Source: an uncultured Paracoccaceae bacterium (lineage in GTDB: Bacteria; Pseudomonadota; Alphaproteobacteria; Rhodobacterales; Rhodobacteraceae). Taken from it: DNA of 64,000 nt. Positions 33,959 through 42,362 of the stretch are shown here, in pieces (positions within the stretch are counted from its first letter, which is position 1; the number at the start of each line of letters is the position of its first letter). The position numbers and the translations under genes were made by a program. The stretch covers positions 17,617-81,616 of the forward strand of contig CAJWHE010000005.1 of NCBI GenBank assembly GCA_913041145.1, written 5' to 3'. Under the pieces are notes generated by a model. The model worked only from the letters and a program-made list of their open reading frames with translations, was not told the DNA's origin and did not search any database.

Positions 33959-34834
33959 TTGGTGGAATCGTCTCTAGCAGAGATTTACAGTTACTTTGAT
34001 GAGAAAACGAATGCGGCTTGCTACATCGTAAAAGATCCAACCTCTACTTCGTGTGCTGTGATTGACTCAATACTTGACTTTGATCTTTCAGCAGGAAAAA
34101 TTACGACTGAACATGCAGATATGATAATAAGCGAAATACAATCTAAGGGATTGAATCTTGAGTGGATTATCGAAACCCATGTTCACGCAGATCACTTATC
34201 AGCTGCCCCTTATCTCGCGAGTGAGTTAGGGGGAAAAATTGCCATTGGATCTAACATTGATGCCGTTCAGAAAGTGTTTGGAAAAATTTTTAATGCTGGC
34301 ACAGAATTTCAAATGGATGGAAGTCAATTTGATCGGTTGTTCGAGGACGGTGACGAATTTCACATTGGTAATTTATCTGTACAGGTGATGCATACCCCGG
34401 GCCATACCCCCGCATGTGTTACATATGTAGTTGGAGACGCTGCCTTTATCGGTGACACATTGTTTATGCCCGATTTTGGGACTGCTAGAGCTGATTTTCC
34501 TGGAGGTTCTGCAACTGAGTTATATAATTCTATCTTGAAAATCTTATCTCTTCCTGAGGAAACACGTTTATTTCTTTGTCATGACTATAAGGCACCTGGT
34601 AGAGACTGTTTTGCTTGGGAAACTACTGTGAAAGTTCAAAAAGAGAGCAACGTGCATATTGGTGGAAAAAAGACTAAGGAAGAGTTTATTGAGTTTAGAG
34701 TGAAACGAGATTCTCAGCTTTCCATGCCAAAGCTTATAATTCCATCTATTCAAACAAATATGCGAGCAGGTAATTTACCTGAACCAGAGGACAATGGGAC
34801 TCAATATTTAAAGATTCCAATAAATAAATTATAA
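33959..34834 (+). CDS. Blh/ETHE1-type MBL-fold protein, probable persulfide dioxygenase
   Basis: A 291-residue metallo-beta-lactamase-fold protein. Metal ligands are in ETHVHADHLSAAPYL (H74, H76, D78, H79), HTPGHTPACV (H149) and GDAAFIGDTLF (D166), followed by PDFGTARADFPGGSA and the late LFLCHDYKAPGRD histidine. The C-terminal MPKLIIPSIQTNMRAGNLPEP is typical of the Blh proteins of alphaproteobacterial sulfide-response operons, which oxidise glutathione persulfide to sulfite. The rhodanese-like DUF442 domain found in some Blh proteins is absent. It begins (TTG at 33959, or GTG at 33962) right after the adhI stop, with GGAG inside the end of adhI as ribosome-binding site. Glyoxalase II activity is a less likely alternative. 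Confidence 0.85.
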   Translation: MVESSLAEIYSYFDEKTNAACYIVKDPTSTSCAVIDSILDFDLSAGKITTEHADMIISEIQSKGLNLEWIIETHVHADHLSAAPYLASELGGKIAIGSNIDAVQKVFGKIFNAGTEFQMDGSQFDRLFEDGDEFHIGNLSVQVMHTPGHTPACVTYVVGDAAFIGDTLFMPDFGTARADFPGGSATELYNSILKILSLPEETRLFLCHDYKAPGRDCFAWETTVKVQKESNVHIGGKKTKEEFIEFRVKRDSQLSMPKLIIPSIQTNMRAGNLPEPEDNGTQYLKIPINKL

Positions 34835-34859
34835 AATTAGTTTTTTGAGTGAGGTTTTA

Positions 34860-35684
34860 GTGGAAATTATTTCTGAAAATTTATGTTTTGGTGGGATTCA
34901 GGGTGTGTATAAGCATGCGTCATCAGCTTGCAGTTGTGATATGACATTTGGTGTATTTCTTCCACCACAAGCTAAATTGGGTAATGTTCCAGTAATTTGG
35001 TTTCTTTCAGGACTTACGTGTACTCATGAAAATGCCATGGTTAAAGCTGGAGCTCAGGGATGGGCAGCCAAGCACGGGGTAGCAATAGTATTCCCAGATA
35101 CTTCCCCAAGAGGAGACCAAGTTGCCGATGATGAAGCGTACGATTTGGGGCAGGGTGCCGGGTTCTATGTTGATGCAACTGAAAAACCGTGGTCACCAAA
35201 TTACAATATGTGGACTTATATAAGTGAGGAATTACAGGGGTTAGTTATAAGTGAGTTTTCTGTAAATGATCAAAAACAAGGGATTATGGGTCATTCAATG
35301 GGAGGGCACGGAGCGTTAACTCTGGCGTTTAGTTTGCCCAAATTGTTTAGATCAGTTTCAGCATTTTCTCCAATTTGTAATCCAACAAAATCTGATTGGG
35401 GTAAGAAACAGTTTACTGCATATCTTGGATCTAATGAAGACCTTTGGCGGGCCCATGATGCAACTATTCTTATGGAAGAGAAGGGCTTTGATAACCGTGT
35501 TTTAATTGACCAGGGTAAGGCAGATAACTTTAATGATTTGCTTATGCTTAATTCAATGGAATCTGTGATTTCATCTCGAAAACAGGTTGCATCATTACGT
35601 GTTCATGATGGTTATGATCACAGTTACTTTTTTATTCAAAGCTTTATGGAAGATCATATTCGACACCATATTGAGTTGCTTTAA
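34860..35684 (+). CDS. fghA: S-formylglutathione hydrolase
   Basis: A 274-residue esterase-D-fold enzyme that hydrolyses S-formylglutathione to formate and glutathione, completing glutathione-dependent formaldehyde oxidation. The protein shows ISENLCFGGIQGVYKH at the start, WFLSGLTCTHENAM, VFPDTSPRGDQVADDE, the nucleophilic serine in GIMGHSMGGHGALTL, LIDQGKADNF with the aspartate and HDGYDHSYFF with the histidine of the triad. The GTG at 34860 has GAGG five bases before it and gives the usual family start; a TTG five codons earlier is possible. It follows the persulfide dioxygenase by 25 bases; adhI two genes upstream makes its substrate. Confidence 0.94.
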   Translation: MEIISENLCFGGIQGVYKHASSACSCDMTFGVFLPPQAKLGNVPVIWFLSGLTCTHENAMVKAGAQGWAAKHGVAIVFPDTSPRGDQVADDEAYDLGQGAGFYVDATEKPWSPNYNMWTYISEELQGLVISEFSVNDQKQGIMGHSMGGHGALTLAFSLPKLFRSVSAFSPICNPTKSDWGKKQFTAYLGSNEDLWRAHDATILMEEKGFDNRVLIDQGKADNFNDLLMLNSMESVISSRKQVASLRVHDGYDHSYFFIQSFMEDHIRHHIELL

Positions 35685-35802
35685 TTGCTTAAAACCTAAA
35701 TATAGGTTAAATTAATTATATCTATAAAGGTTTTTATTTTCGTTTGTAAAGAGTTCGCTAGAGGTAAAAGCTCGCAGGAGTGAATTTTACGGGGGATACA
35801 AG

Positions 35803-37011
35803 ATGACCAAAATCCATGAAGTACTTATTGTTGGTGGAGGGGCCTCAGGGCTTGCAACAGCTTCTAGTTTAAGAAAAAGAAATCCACAGTTAGATATAAC
35901 AGTTATAGAACCAGCAGAAAAACATTATTATCAGCCTGGTTGGACTATGGTTGGTGCAGGTGTTTTTAGTAAAGAACAAACCGAAAGAACAATGGACTCT
36001 GTTTGGCCAAGTGGGATTAAAAGAATAAAAAGTAAAGTTGTTACATTTGAACCTGATAATTCATTAGTGACGATAACCTCTGGTGAAAAAATTTCGTATA
36101 AAACTCTTGTGGTTGCAGCGGGACTTAAGCTGGACTGGGAAGCAGTTGAGGGTCTAGAAGAAAGCCTTGGGTCGAACGGTGTTACCTCAAACTATCGTTA
36201 CGACTTGGCACCATACACTTGGGAACTTGTTCAAAAGATGTCTGGAAAAAATGCAATCTTTACCCAGCCTCCAATGCCTATCAAATGTGCAGGAGCTCCC
36301 CAAAAGGCTATGTATCTATCTTGTGATGAATGGTTACGAAAGGGTATTCTTAAAAATTTGAAGGTATCTTTTTGTAATGCAGGACCTGTACTGTTTGGAT
36401 GTGCGGCTTATGTTCCAGGTTTGATGGAGTACATTAATAAGTATTCAATCGATCTTGATTTTGGTCATAATTTAGTAAAGGTGGATGGAAATGCTCAAAA
36501 GGCTTGGTTTAAGGTAGCAAAAGAGGGTTCAGAGCCTGAAGTAATCGAACGCAGTTTTGATATGTTGCATGTTTGCCCACCTCAGTGTGCGCCAGATTTT
36601 ATTAAAAGTAGTCCATTGGCTAATGCCGGTGGTTGGGTGGACGTGGATCCAGCTACACTGCAGCACACAAAATTTAAAAATATATTTAGTTTGGGTGATG
36701 TGTGTTCTACTTCTAACGCTAAAACTGTTGCTGCAGCACGCAAACAGGCTCCAATAGTTGCCCAAAATGTTATCTCTGTTCTTAACGAGAGTACACCGAA
36801 TATTCAATATGATGGATATGGGTCATGCCCTTTAACTGTTGAAAAGGGTAAAATTATTTTAGCAGAGTTTGGCTATGGTGGGAAACTTATGCCTACTTTT
36901 AATTGGGATTCGACTAAACCACGTAGATTGGCTTGGTTCCTGAAAAAATCAATCTTACCAACTGTATATTGGAGCTTGATGCTTAAAGGCAGAGAATGGC
37001 TTGCGAAATAA
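35803..37011 (+). CDS. Sulfide:quinone oxidoreductase, SQOR (mitochondrial-like) type
   Basis: A 402-residue FAD enzyme of the pyridine-nucleotide-disulfide oxidoreductase fold that oxidises sulfide and passes electrons to the quinone pool at the inner membrane. FAD site: VLIVGGGASGLATASSLRKR. Both redox cysteines of the human SQOR type are present: C162 in PPMPIKCAGAPQKAMYLS and C342 in YDGYGSCPLTVEKG. AGGWVDVDPATLQH and IFSLGDVCS are further shared blocks, and the hydrophobic C-terminus (LPTVYWSLMLKGREWL) matches the membrane-docking end. GGGGGA precedes the ATG. It follows fghA by 118 bases on the same strand and ends at a strong terminator, so it may be in the same unit or have its own promoter. 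It would consume sulfide made by mtoX. Confidence 0.93.
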   Translation: MTKIHEVLIVGGGASGLATASSLRKRNPQLDITVIEPAEKHYYQPGWTMVGAGVFSKEQTERTMDSVWPSGIKRIKSKVVTFEPDNSLVTITSGEKISYKTLVVAAGLKLDWEAVEGLEESLGSNGVTSNYRYDLAPYTWELVQKMSGKNAIFTQPPMPIKCAGAPQKAMYLSCDEWLRKGILKNLKVSFCNAGPVLFGCAAYVPGLMEYINKYSIDLDFGHNLVKVDGNAQKAWFKVAKEGSEPEVIERSFDMLHVCPPQCAPDFIKSSPLANAGGWVDVDPATLQHTKFKNIFSLGDVCSTSNAKTVAAARKQAPIVAQNVISVLNESTPNIQYDGYGSCPLTVEKGKIILAEFGYGGKLMPTFNWDSTKPRRLAWFLKKSILPTVYWSLMLKGREWLAK

Positions 37012-37021
37012 CTTCTTAACT

Positions 37022-37049
37022 ATAAAGGGCACAACCTTGTGCCCTTTAT
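37022..37049 (+). terminator. Terminator after the SQR gene
   Basis: ATAAAGGGCACAA (37022-37034) and TTGTGCCCTTTAT (37037-37049) form a perfect 13-bp inverted repeat with a GC-rich middle, starting 11 bases after the stop codon. A loose T-rich stretch follows. It closes the adhI-SQR region. Confidence 0.75.
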
Positions 37050-37139
37050 CTAAATATATTTTTAAATTTAGTGGGATTTTAATTAGTTTTATTTATCAAA
37101 CTTAGTTTAAATGTTTTTATATCTTATTTATGGGTTTAA

Positions 37140-38546
37140 TCAACTTATAGCCTTCCCAAACTTACTGGCTATTTCATAAACCCGGAGTACATCTTCCCGA
37201 GTTGTCTCAAAAGACCCAACTGATACACGAATTACGAATTTCTCACTGGTCAACGTTTGTGTGAGGTAGCATTCTCCATCTGCATTTATTAAATTCAAAA
37301 GCTTTTTGGTGCTTTCATCTGAGCTTTCACCTTCTTTTAAAAGTTGAAAAGTAAATAAGCCAAAAGGACTAGAAGTTATAACTTTAAAGTTTTTATCTGC
37401 TTCGAATAAATTTTCGAGCTCTTTTGCCCATGTTATGTGGTTTCGCAACATCCCTCTGAGTTGCTCTAAACCATAAACTCTCATTAAAAACCAAATTTTA
37501 AGAGCTCGAAATCTACGGCCCAGTGGTATTGTCCACTCATTATAATTAGTAACCTCTTCCACGTCTAATGTTTCTAAGTATGCAGGCCTTAAGCCTAATG
37601 TATTTATTTGGCTTGCCGGGTCTTTCAAAAACTGTATTGAACAATCGAACTGTGCTCCTAACCACTTGTGAGGGTTGAAGACAATTGAATCGGCCATATC
37701 TACTCCATCCCATAAGTGACGAAACTCAGGACACAACATAGCAGATCCCGCCCATGCAGCGTCAATGTGGGTGTAAAGATTATACTTTCTTGCGAGTGAC
37801 ATTAGAGGTAAAATATCATCAGAAGCTCCAATAGATGTCCCTCCAAGGCTTAGAATTAGACCAGCAGGAACGTGACCGTCTTTTATATCTTTTTTAATTT
37901 TTAACTCTAGTTTAGCACAGTTAATTGATAGGTTCTTATCTAATTCAATTTTGCAAAGATTATTTTCACCTATTCCGGATAATCGAACTGCCTTCTCTAT
38001 TGAGCTGTGAGCATTATCCGAAGCATATATTCTTAGTTTCTGTGAACCATAAAGGCCATCCTTTAAGCCAGAAAAGCCTAGTGCTTTCTCTCGCATAGTT
38101 AATACTGCGCAAAAAGTTGCTGTTGTGGCTGTATCTTGAATTGTGCCCTTAAATCCCTCTTTCAGTCCTAGTGCCTGACGTAGCCAATCAATTACTACAG
38201 TCTCCATCTCGGTAGCTGCTGGTGAAGTTTGCCATAACATTGCTTGAGCGCCCATAGAGTTTGACAAGCTCTCTGCGAATATTGAAGCAGGGGATGCATT
38301 AGCTGGAAAGTACGCAAAGAACTTTGGATGCTGCCAATGTGTCATTGCATCGGGAACAATATTTTTAAAGTCCTCGAATACAGTTTTAACGCTTTGGGCC
38401 TTTTCGGGCGGTGATAATGATAATTTTTTGGTGAAATCCCCTGGAGCTATATTTGGTCTTACGGGCCTTTTGGAGAGGGTTGAATAGTAGTGATCTACCC
38501 ATTTTGCAGATTCAGTTAGCCAATACCCTAATTCGTGATATTTCAT
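37140..38546 (-). CDS. Group II aromatic-L-amino-acid decarboxylase (PLP)
   Basis: A 468-residue PLP-dependent decarboxylase of the DDC/TDC family, converting an aromatic amino acid such as tryptophan, tyrosine or dopa to its amine. The PLP lysine is in SIVFNPHKWLGAQFDCS, preceded by the family blocks HWQHPKFFAYFPANASPASI, TDTATTATFCAVLT-like IQDTATTATFCAVL and YTHIDAAWAGSAMLCPEFR. Length and the C-terminal FVIRVSVGSFETTREDV are typical. AGGAAAG precedes the ATG. It stands alone, converging on the SQR gene; no transporter or amine-using gene is adjacent. The exact amino acid cannot be told; tyrosine or tryptophan is most plausible. Confidence 0.9.
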   Translation of the reverse strand: MKYHELGYWLTESAKWVDHYYSTLSKRPVRPNIAPGDFTKKLSLSPPEKAQSVKTVFEDFKNIVPDAMTHWQHPKFFAYFPANASPASIFAESLSNSMGAQAMLWQTSPAATEMETVVIDWLRQALGLKEGFKGTIQDTATTATFCAVLTMREKALGFSGLKDGLYGSQKLRIYASDNAHSSIEKAVRLSGIGENNLCKIELDKNLSINCAKLELKIKKDIKDGHVPAGLILSLGGTSIGASDDILPLMSLARKYNLYTHIDAAWAGSAMLCPEFRHLWDGVDMADSIVFNPHKWLGAQFDCSIQFLKDPASQINTLGLRPAYLETLDVEEVTNYNEWTIPLGRRFRALKIWFLMRVYGLEQLRGMLRNHITWAKELENLFEADKNFKVITSSPFGLFTFQLLKEGESSDESTKKLLNLINADGECYLTQTLTSEKFVIRVSVGSFETTREDVLRVYEIASKFGKAIS

Positions 38547-38843
38547 ATTATCTTTCCTATGGTCATAATAAAAATTTACATAAAGACTTTATGCTAAGTT
38601 ATCGATTTAAAACATGTGCTACAATGAATTTATTTAACTGAGTAGTTTTTTTCACGAAAGACATGGTTGTAATATTATGCGTTTCACTTTTTAGCAGAAA
38701 TATAAGTTTTATGTTTTTTGGTTCTTCGGGTATGTCTTAGCTTATCGTCTTACTTTAGTAAGAGGACTCTTTTCTCCTAAATATTTTTCTTTCGTACCAG
38801 AGTAATAGATCTTATTAAGTGTCATTAGATTAGTTAATTGCTA

Positions 38844-39434
38844 TTATTCTAAGATAATTTTATTTAGTGATTTCAGAGCTGCAGTAAACCCTTTTAATGA
38901 AAGTGATGCTGTAACTTCTAGATTTGGATTTCTGGCAGAGTATATTTTTGCTTGAGCCCAATTACCCAGTTTTAAGTTACTTAAATCGTCTTGCGTAAGT
39001 CTCATTCTAGCTACGCATCCTGAAACATTGCAAAAAGAGAATTCATAAATTTTTATGGGACCATTATCGATAGAAAATAAAATATTTTCAGTCAAAAGAG
39101 TTTCTAATGGTGTCATCAAGGAGGCTCCCGCTTGAGTATTACCACCATCTGACAAAATAAAGATATGTATATCGGCAACTGGGTTTGAATTGATATCGAA
39201 AAGTTGTTGATATAGTTGACATGGATCTGTTTGACCATCAGGAGCCTTGATACACTTAATAGACCAATCATCATATTGAGCTAAGAAGTAAGTGTCCCCA
39301 ACCAGTGCTACTGAATTTTTGGATAATTTCTTTACTGTATTAGATGATTCAGCAGCGTGTGAAGGCACAGAAAATTGCGATATACTGGTCAAAAAGTATA
39401 TTAATACTAAACAAAATTTTTTTTTAAAATCCAT
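38844..39434 (-). CDS. Invasion-associated locus B (IalB) family exported protein
   Basis: A 196-residue protein with a signal peptide (MDFKKKFCLVLIYFLTSISQ, cleavage near HAAES). The mature part has the IalB pattern: YDDWSIKCIKAPDGQTDPCQ, IHIFILSDGG, GASLMTPLETLL and YEFSFCNVSGCVARMRLTQD, with conserved cysteine pairs. The family is widespread in Alphaproteobacteria, free-living ones included, and its molecular function outside Bartonella is not known; the name does not imply virulence here. The 297 bases upstream, up to the decarboxylase gene, contain no gene I can support. It follows the iron permease gene by 27 bases on the same strand and may be co-transcribed. Confidence 0.88.
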   Translation of the reverse strand: MDFKKKFCLVLIYFLTSISQFSVPSHAAESSNTVKKLSKNSVALVGDTYFLAQYDDWSIKCIKAPDGQTDPCQLYQQLFDINSNPVADIHIFILSDGGNTQAGASLMTPLETLLTENILFSIDNGPIKIYEFSFCNVSGCVARMRLTQDDLSNLKLGNWAQAKIYSARNPNLEVTASLSLKGFTAALKSLNKIILE

Positions 39435-39461
39435 TTTATACTCCCAATAGTGTTATAATGC

Positions 39462-41090
39462 CTATTTGTAATTACTTCTGAGTATTTTGTTAAGAAAAAT
39501 AATTGGAACTAAGCCTGCTAAAATAATCATTAAAGCCGGCAATGATGCCTCACTCATAAGTTCATCATGAGCAAACTGATATGTATGCGTTGCTAATGTA
39601 TCAAAGTTAAAAGGCCTAAGTAAAAGTGTCATTGGGAGTTCCTTCATTATATCAACGAAAACTAACACTCCGCCTGCAATTATAGAGGGTCTTATTAATG
39701 GGAGGGTAATTTTTGTGATAGTACCTGAAAAACTAATTCCAAGAGTTCTACTTGCCCAAATTAGGTTTGGTGAAGTTTTTTCGAGCCCTGATAAAATTGC
39801 ACCATAACCAACAGCTAAAAACCTTATTAAATAAGCAAAAATTAGAACGAATAAACTTCCGCTAATATAAAAAGTACTGTTTGAATTTGTAAAATCAAAT
39901 AATAAAAATATTTTGTCAAAATAACCAACTGTAATTATGACACCTATTGCGAGGATAGTGCCTGGAAAAGCGTAACCTGTTGCAGATAGCTTCGAAAAAA
40001 CTTGTAGTTTCTTGTCATCTGTTATTTTTGACACTGTTACACATAGTGTTGCTATAAACATTACAGTGAGAGAACCTACAAACGAGACTAGTAAGGTATT
40101 CTTTAAAATTACAAAACTCTCCAGAATGCTAGGCCAACTGAGACCACCTAGTGCATTAGAAAGAAGAATAGAAATCGGAATTAAAAAACCAAAACTAACG
40201 GGTAATAAGCAGATAAAGCAACAGAAAAAGGCTTTAGTTCCTTTTAAATTTAGTATTTCAGGTCTTCTTTGTTTTCTGCTTGTATCATTAAATCTTCTTC
40301 CATAACGCGATTTTATTTCAAGAATTAGCAATGCAATTATAAAGATAAAACTAAAGGTCGCTAACTGAGCTGCCGCGGTTATACTATTCATGCCTATCCA
40401 AACATTAAATATTCCCAAGGTTAGGGTCTCTAGAGAAAAATATTCAACCGTTCCAAAATCAGAAACAACCTCCATGCAGACCAGTGCTACGCCAGCGACT
40501 ATAGCTGGTCTAGCTATTGGTAGACCTAATTTCCAAAATGAACTTTTATTGTATAGACTTGTGATTTCAAGAAGACTTTCAGGGATTTGCCTGAATGCAG
40601 TTCGAGCAAGCAAATAAATATAGGGATATAGAACAGACGATAAAACAAAAATTGCCCCACCTAAAGACCTGATTTCAGGAAAAAAGTACTCGGATGGTGA
40701 GGACCAAGACATTAAGTTTCGCAGTATAACTTGAATTGGGCCTGCATATTCAAAGAAATCAGTATAAGCATAGGCAACTAGGTATGCGGGACAGGCTGCA
40801 GGTAGTAACATCATTAAATCAATTACTTTAGAAAATTTAAACCGATACCTCGCAATAATCCACGCTGTAAAAATTCCAAACACTGATGATAGTGCTGCCA
40901 CCCCTAGCATTAGGAGTATAGTATTCATAACGTACCGAGCTAAGACGGTTTCTACTAAATGTGTCCAGAGACCGTGAGTATTGCCAAAACTAATTAGAAG
41001 TAAAGATATCAAAGGGCTCAGTAACGCAACTGAAAGAAAATAGACTAAAATTTTCCACAAAAGTGTATTATTGACTACAGGAAACATCAC
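39462..41090 (-). CDS. Ferric-iron-type ABC transporter permease (FbpB/SfuB family)
   Basis: A 542-residue permease with about twelve membrane segments, made of two homologous halves fused in one chain, as in FbpB/AfuB/FutB. Each half has its cytoplasmic EAA loop: LGLPIARPAIVAGVALVCME in the first and ITLPLIRPSIIAGGVLVFVD in the second. A diagnostic VVSDFGTVEYFSLETLTLG follows the first loop. It imports ferric iron across the inner membrane with the binding protein encoded upstream. The matching ATPase (FbpC) is not in the window. A hairpin at 41168-41186 lies between the two genes. Confidence 0.92.
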   Translation of the reverse strand: MMFPVVNNTLLWKILVYFLSVALLSPLISLLLISFGNTHGLWTHLVETVLARYVMNTILLMLGVAALSSVFGIFTAWIIARYRFKFSKVIDLMMLLPAACPAYLVAYAYTDFFEYAGPIQVILRNLMSWSSPSEYFFPEIRSLGGAIFVLSSVLYPYIYLLARTAFRQIPESLLEITSLYNKSSFWKLGLPIARPAIVAGVALVCMEVVSDFGTVEYFSLETLTLGIFNVWIGMNSITAAAQLATFSFIFIIALLILEIKSRYGRRFNDTSRKQRRPEILNLKGTKAFFCCFICLLPVSFGFLIPISILLSNALGGLSWPSILESFVILKNTLLVSFVGSLTVMFIATLCVTVSKITDDKKLQVFSKLSATGYAFPGTILAIGVIITVGYFDKIFLLFDFTNSNSTFYISGSLFVLIFAYLIRFLAVGYGAILSGLEKTSPNLIWASRTLGISFSGTITKITLPLIRPSIIAGGVLVFVDIMKELPMTLLLRPFNFDTLATHTYQFAHDELMSEASLPALMIILAGLVPIIFLNKILRSNYK

Positions 41091-41167
41091 ATTCCATTAA
41101 CAGGTTAAAATTTAGATTTATAGTTGAAATAAAAATTAATTGCACAAGCTCTTAAAGAAGTATTAGA

Positions 41168-41186
41168 TTTCCAGTTGATCTGGAAA
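41168..41186 (-). other. Hairpin between iron-binding-protein and permease genes
   Basis: TTTCCAG (41168-41174) pairs with CTGGAAA (41180-41186), loop of five. In binding-protein-dependent transporter operons such hairpins often lower expression of the permease relative to the binding protein or protect the upstream mRNA. No U-run follows. Position in a 255-base gap between the two genes. Confidence 0.45.
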
Positions 41187-41345
41187 CCTTAACTAATTTA
41201 ATTCAATTATACTTATAAAAAATCATTACAGTTCCTCGCAATCTAAAATACTTGAAAACTGTAGCTGCTAACAAGTACCCATTAACCGTTTTACTGTTTT
41301 CTTATTAATAGTCTTTGCATTGTAAAAGGATAAAATACAACTCTA

Positions 41346-42362
41346 CTACCAGCCAACCCGATCTATAATTTTTTGTGCTTCACCTGATAACTTTGCGATC
41401 TTGTCGATAGGTAATTTATCTTCTTTAAATGAACCCCATGATTTTAGTTCCTCTGACGCATTAATACTTGGATTGACCGGGTATTCAAAATTTATATCTC
41501 CATAAAGTTTTTGAGCAGTTGGATCAGTCAAGAATTCCAAAAGTAAGATTGCCTCTACTTTATTTTTTGAATACTTTGCAACTCCGCCACCAGATATATT
41601 TACGTGAGCGCCACGTTCACTTTTTGCTTGATTAGGAAAGACAAGGTTTAATGATTTTGCCCATTCACGTTGATCGGGGTCTTCAGAATATTTTAGTTTT
41701 CCAAAGTAGTAGTTATTTATTATCGCAATATCACATTGACCATGATAGATTGCTTTTACTTGAGCTCTATCGTTTCCTTGTGGTCGTCTAGCCAAATTTG
41801 AAACTAGCCCTTTAGCCCATATTTCAGCCTTATCTAAACCATGCTCGGCAATAATTGATGCGAGTAGAGCTCTGTTATAGACATGACTTCCAGGTCGACT
41901 ACATATCTTTTTTTTCCAACGTGGGTCTGATAGGTCTTCTATGTTTTTTATAGAACCAACTGGCACCCGTTCCTTTGAGGTAACTATTATACGTGCCCGT
42001 TTGGATAACCCAAACCAGGTGTTGTCTATACTTTTTAAATGTGAAGGAATATTTTTATCAAGTTTAAGTGAAGAAATAGATGCGAGTAACCCCATATCCT
42101 GATAAATGTATAATCTACCAATATCTACGGTTAAGATTAAATCTGCTGGACTATTTTTTCCTTCTGCCTTGAGTCGTTGTGCTAACCCTTTTGTTGAGTA
42201 AACAACATTAGTCTTAATACCAGTTTTATTACTAAATGCTTCAAGAAATGGATTTATTAAAAAAGGTTGACGGTGAGAGTAAATATTGACTTCAGCTGAG
42301 TGTGCCAAGTTTGCAAAAAAGATAAGAAATGCAAAAAATGTTGGAATTTTAAATTTTAACAT
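41346..42362 (-). CDS. Ferric-iron ABC transporter substrate-binding protein (FbpA/FutA family)
   Basis: A 338-residue periplasmic protein with a signal peptide (about residues 1-22, ending FFANLAHSAEV). The mature start VNIYSHRQPFLINPFLEAF carries the first of the expected iron ligands, and the adjacent tyrosines in AIINNYYFGKLKYSE match the iron-binding Tyr pair of FbpA/FutA. SGGGVAKYSKNKVEA is also typical. It delivers ferric iron to the downstream permease. Its start overlaps the sterol-desaturase-family gene by 14 bases, tying that gene to the iron operon. Confidence 0.93.
   Translation of the reverse strand: MLKFKIPTFFAFLIFFANLAHSAEVNIYSHRQPFLINPFLEAFSNKTGIKTNVVYSTKGLAQRLKAEGKNSPADLILTVDIGRLYIYQDMGLLASISSLKLDKNIPSHLKSIDNTWFGLSKRARIIVTSKERVPVGSIKNIEDLSDPRWKKKICSRPGSHVYNRALLASIIAEHGLDKAEIWAKGLVSNLARRPQGNDRAQVKAIYHGQCDIAIINNYYFGKLKYSEDPDQREWAKSLNLVFPNQAKSERGAHVNISGGGVAKYSKNKVEAILLLEFLTDPTAQKLYGDINFEYPVNPSINASEELKSWGSFKEDKLPIDKIAKLSGEAQKIIDRVGW

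Noticed and set aside
32846..35684. Methylotrophy cluster
   Set aside because: Only the glutathione-linked formaldehyde steps are present; no methanol or methylamine dehydrogenase, no serine-cycle or RuMP genes, so the formaldehyde source is better explained by mtoX.
35693..35708. Small inverted repeat AACCTA/TAGGTT after fghA
   Set aside because: Six-base AT-rich stem without a T-run; expected by chance in such sequence.
38547..38843. Possible small RNA or gene between the decarboxylase and IalB genes
   Set aside because: Only short imperfect repeats such as CTTACT/AGTAAG; no promoter-terminator pair or frame that could be supported.
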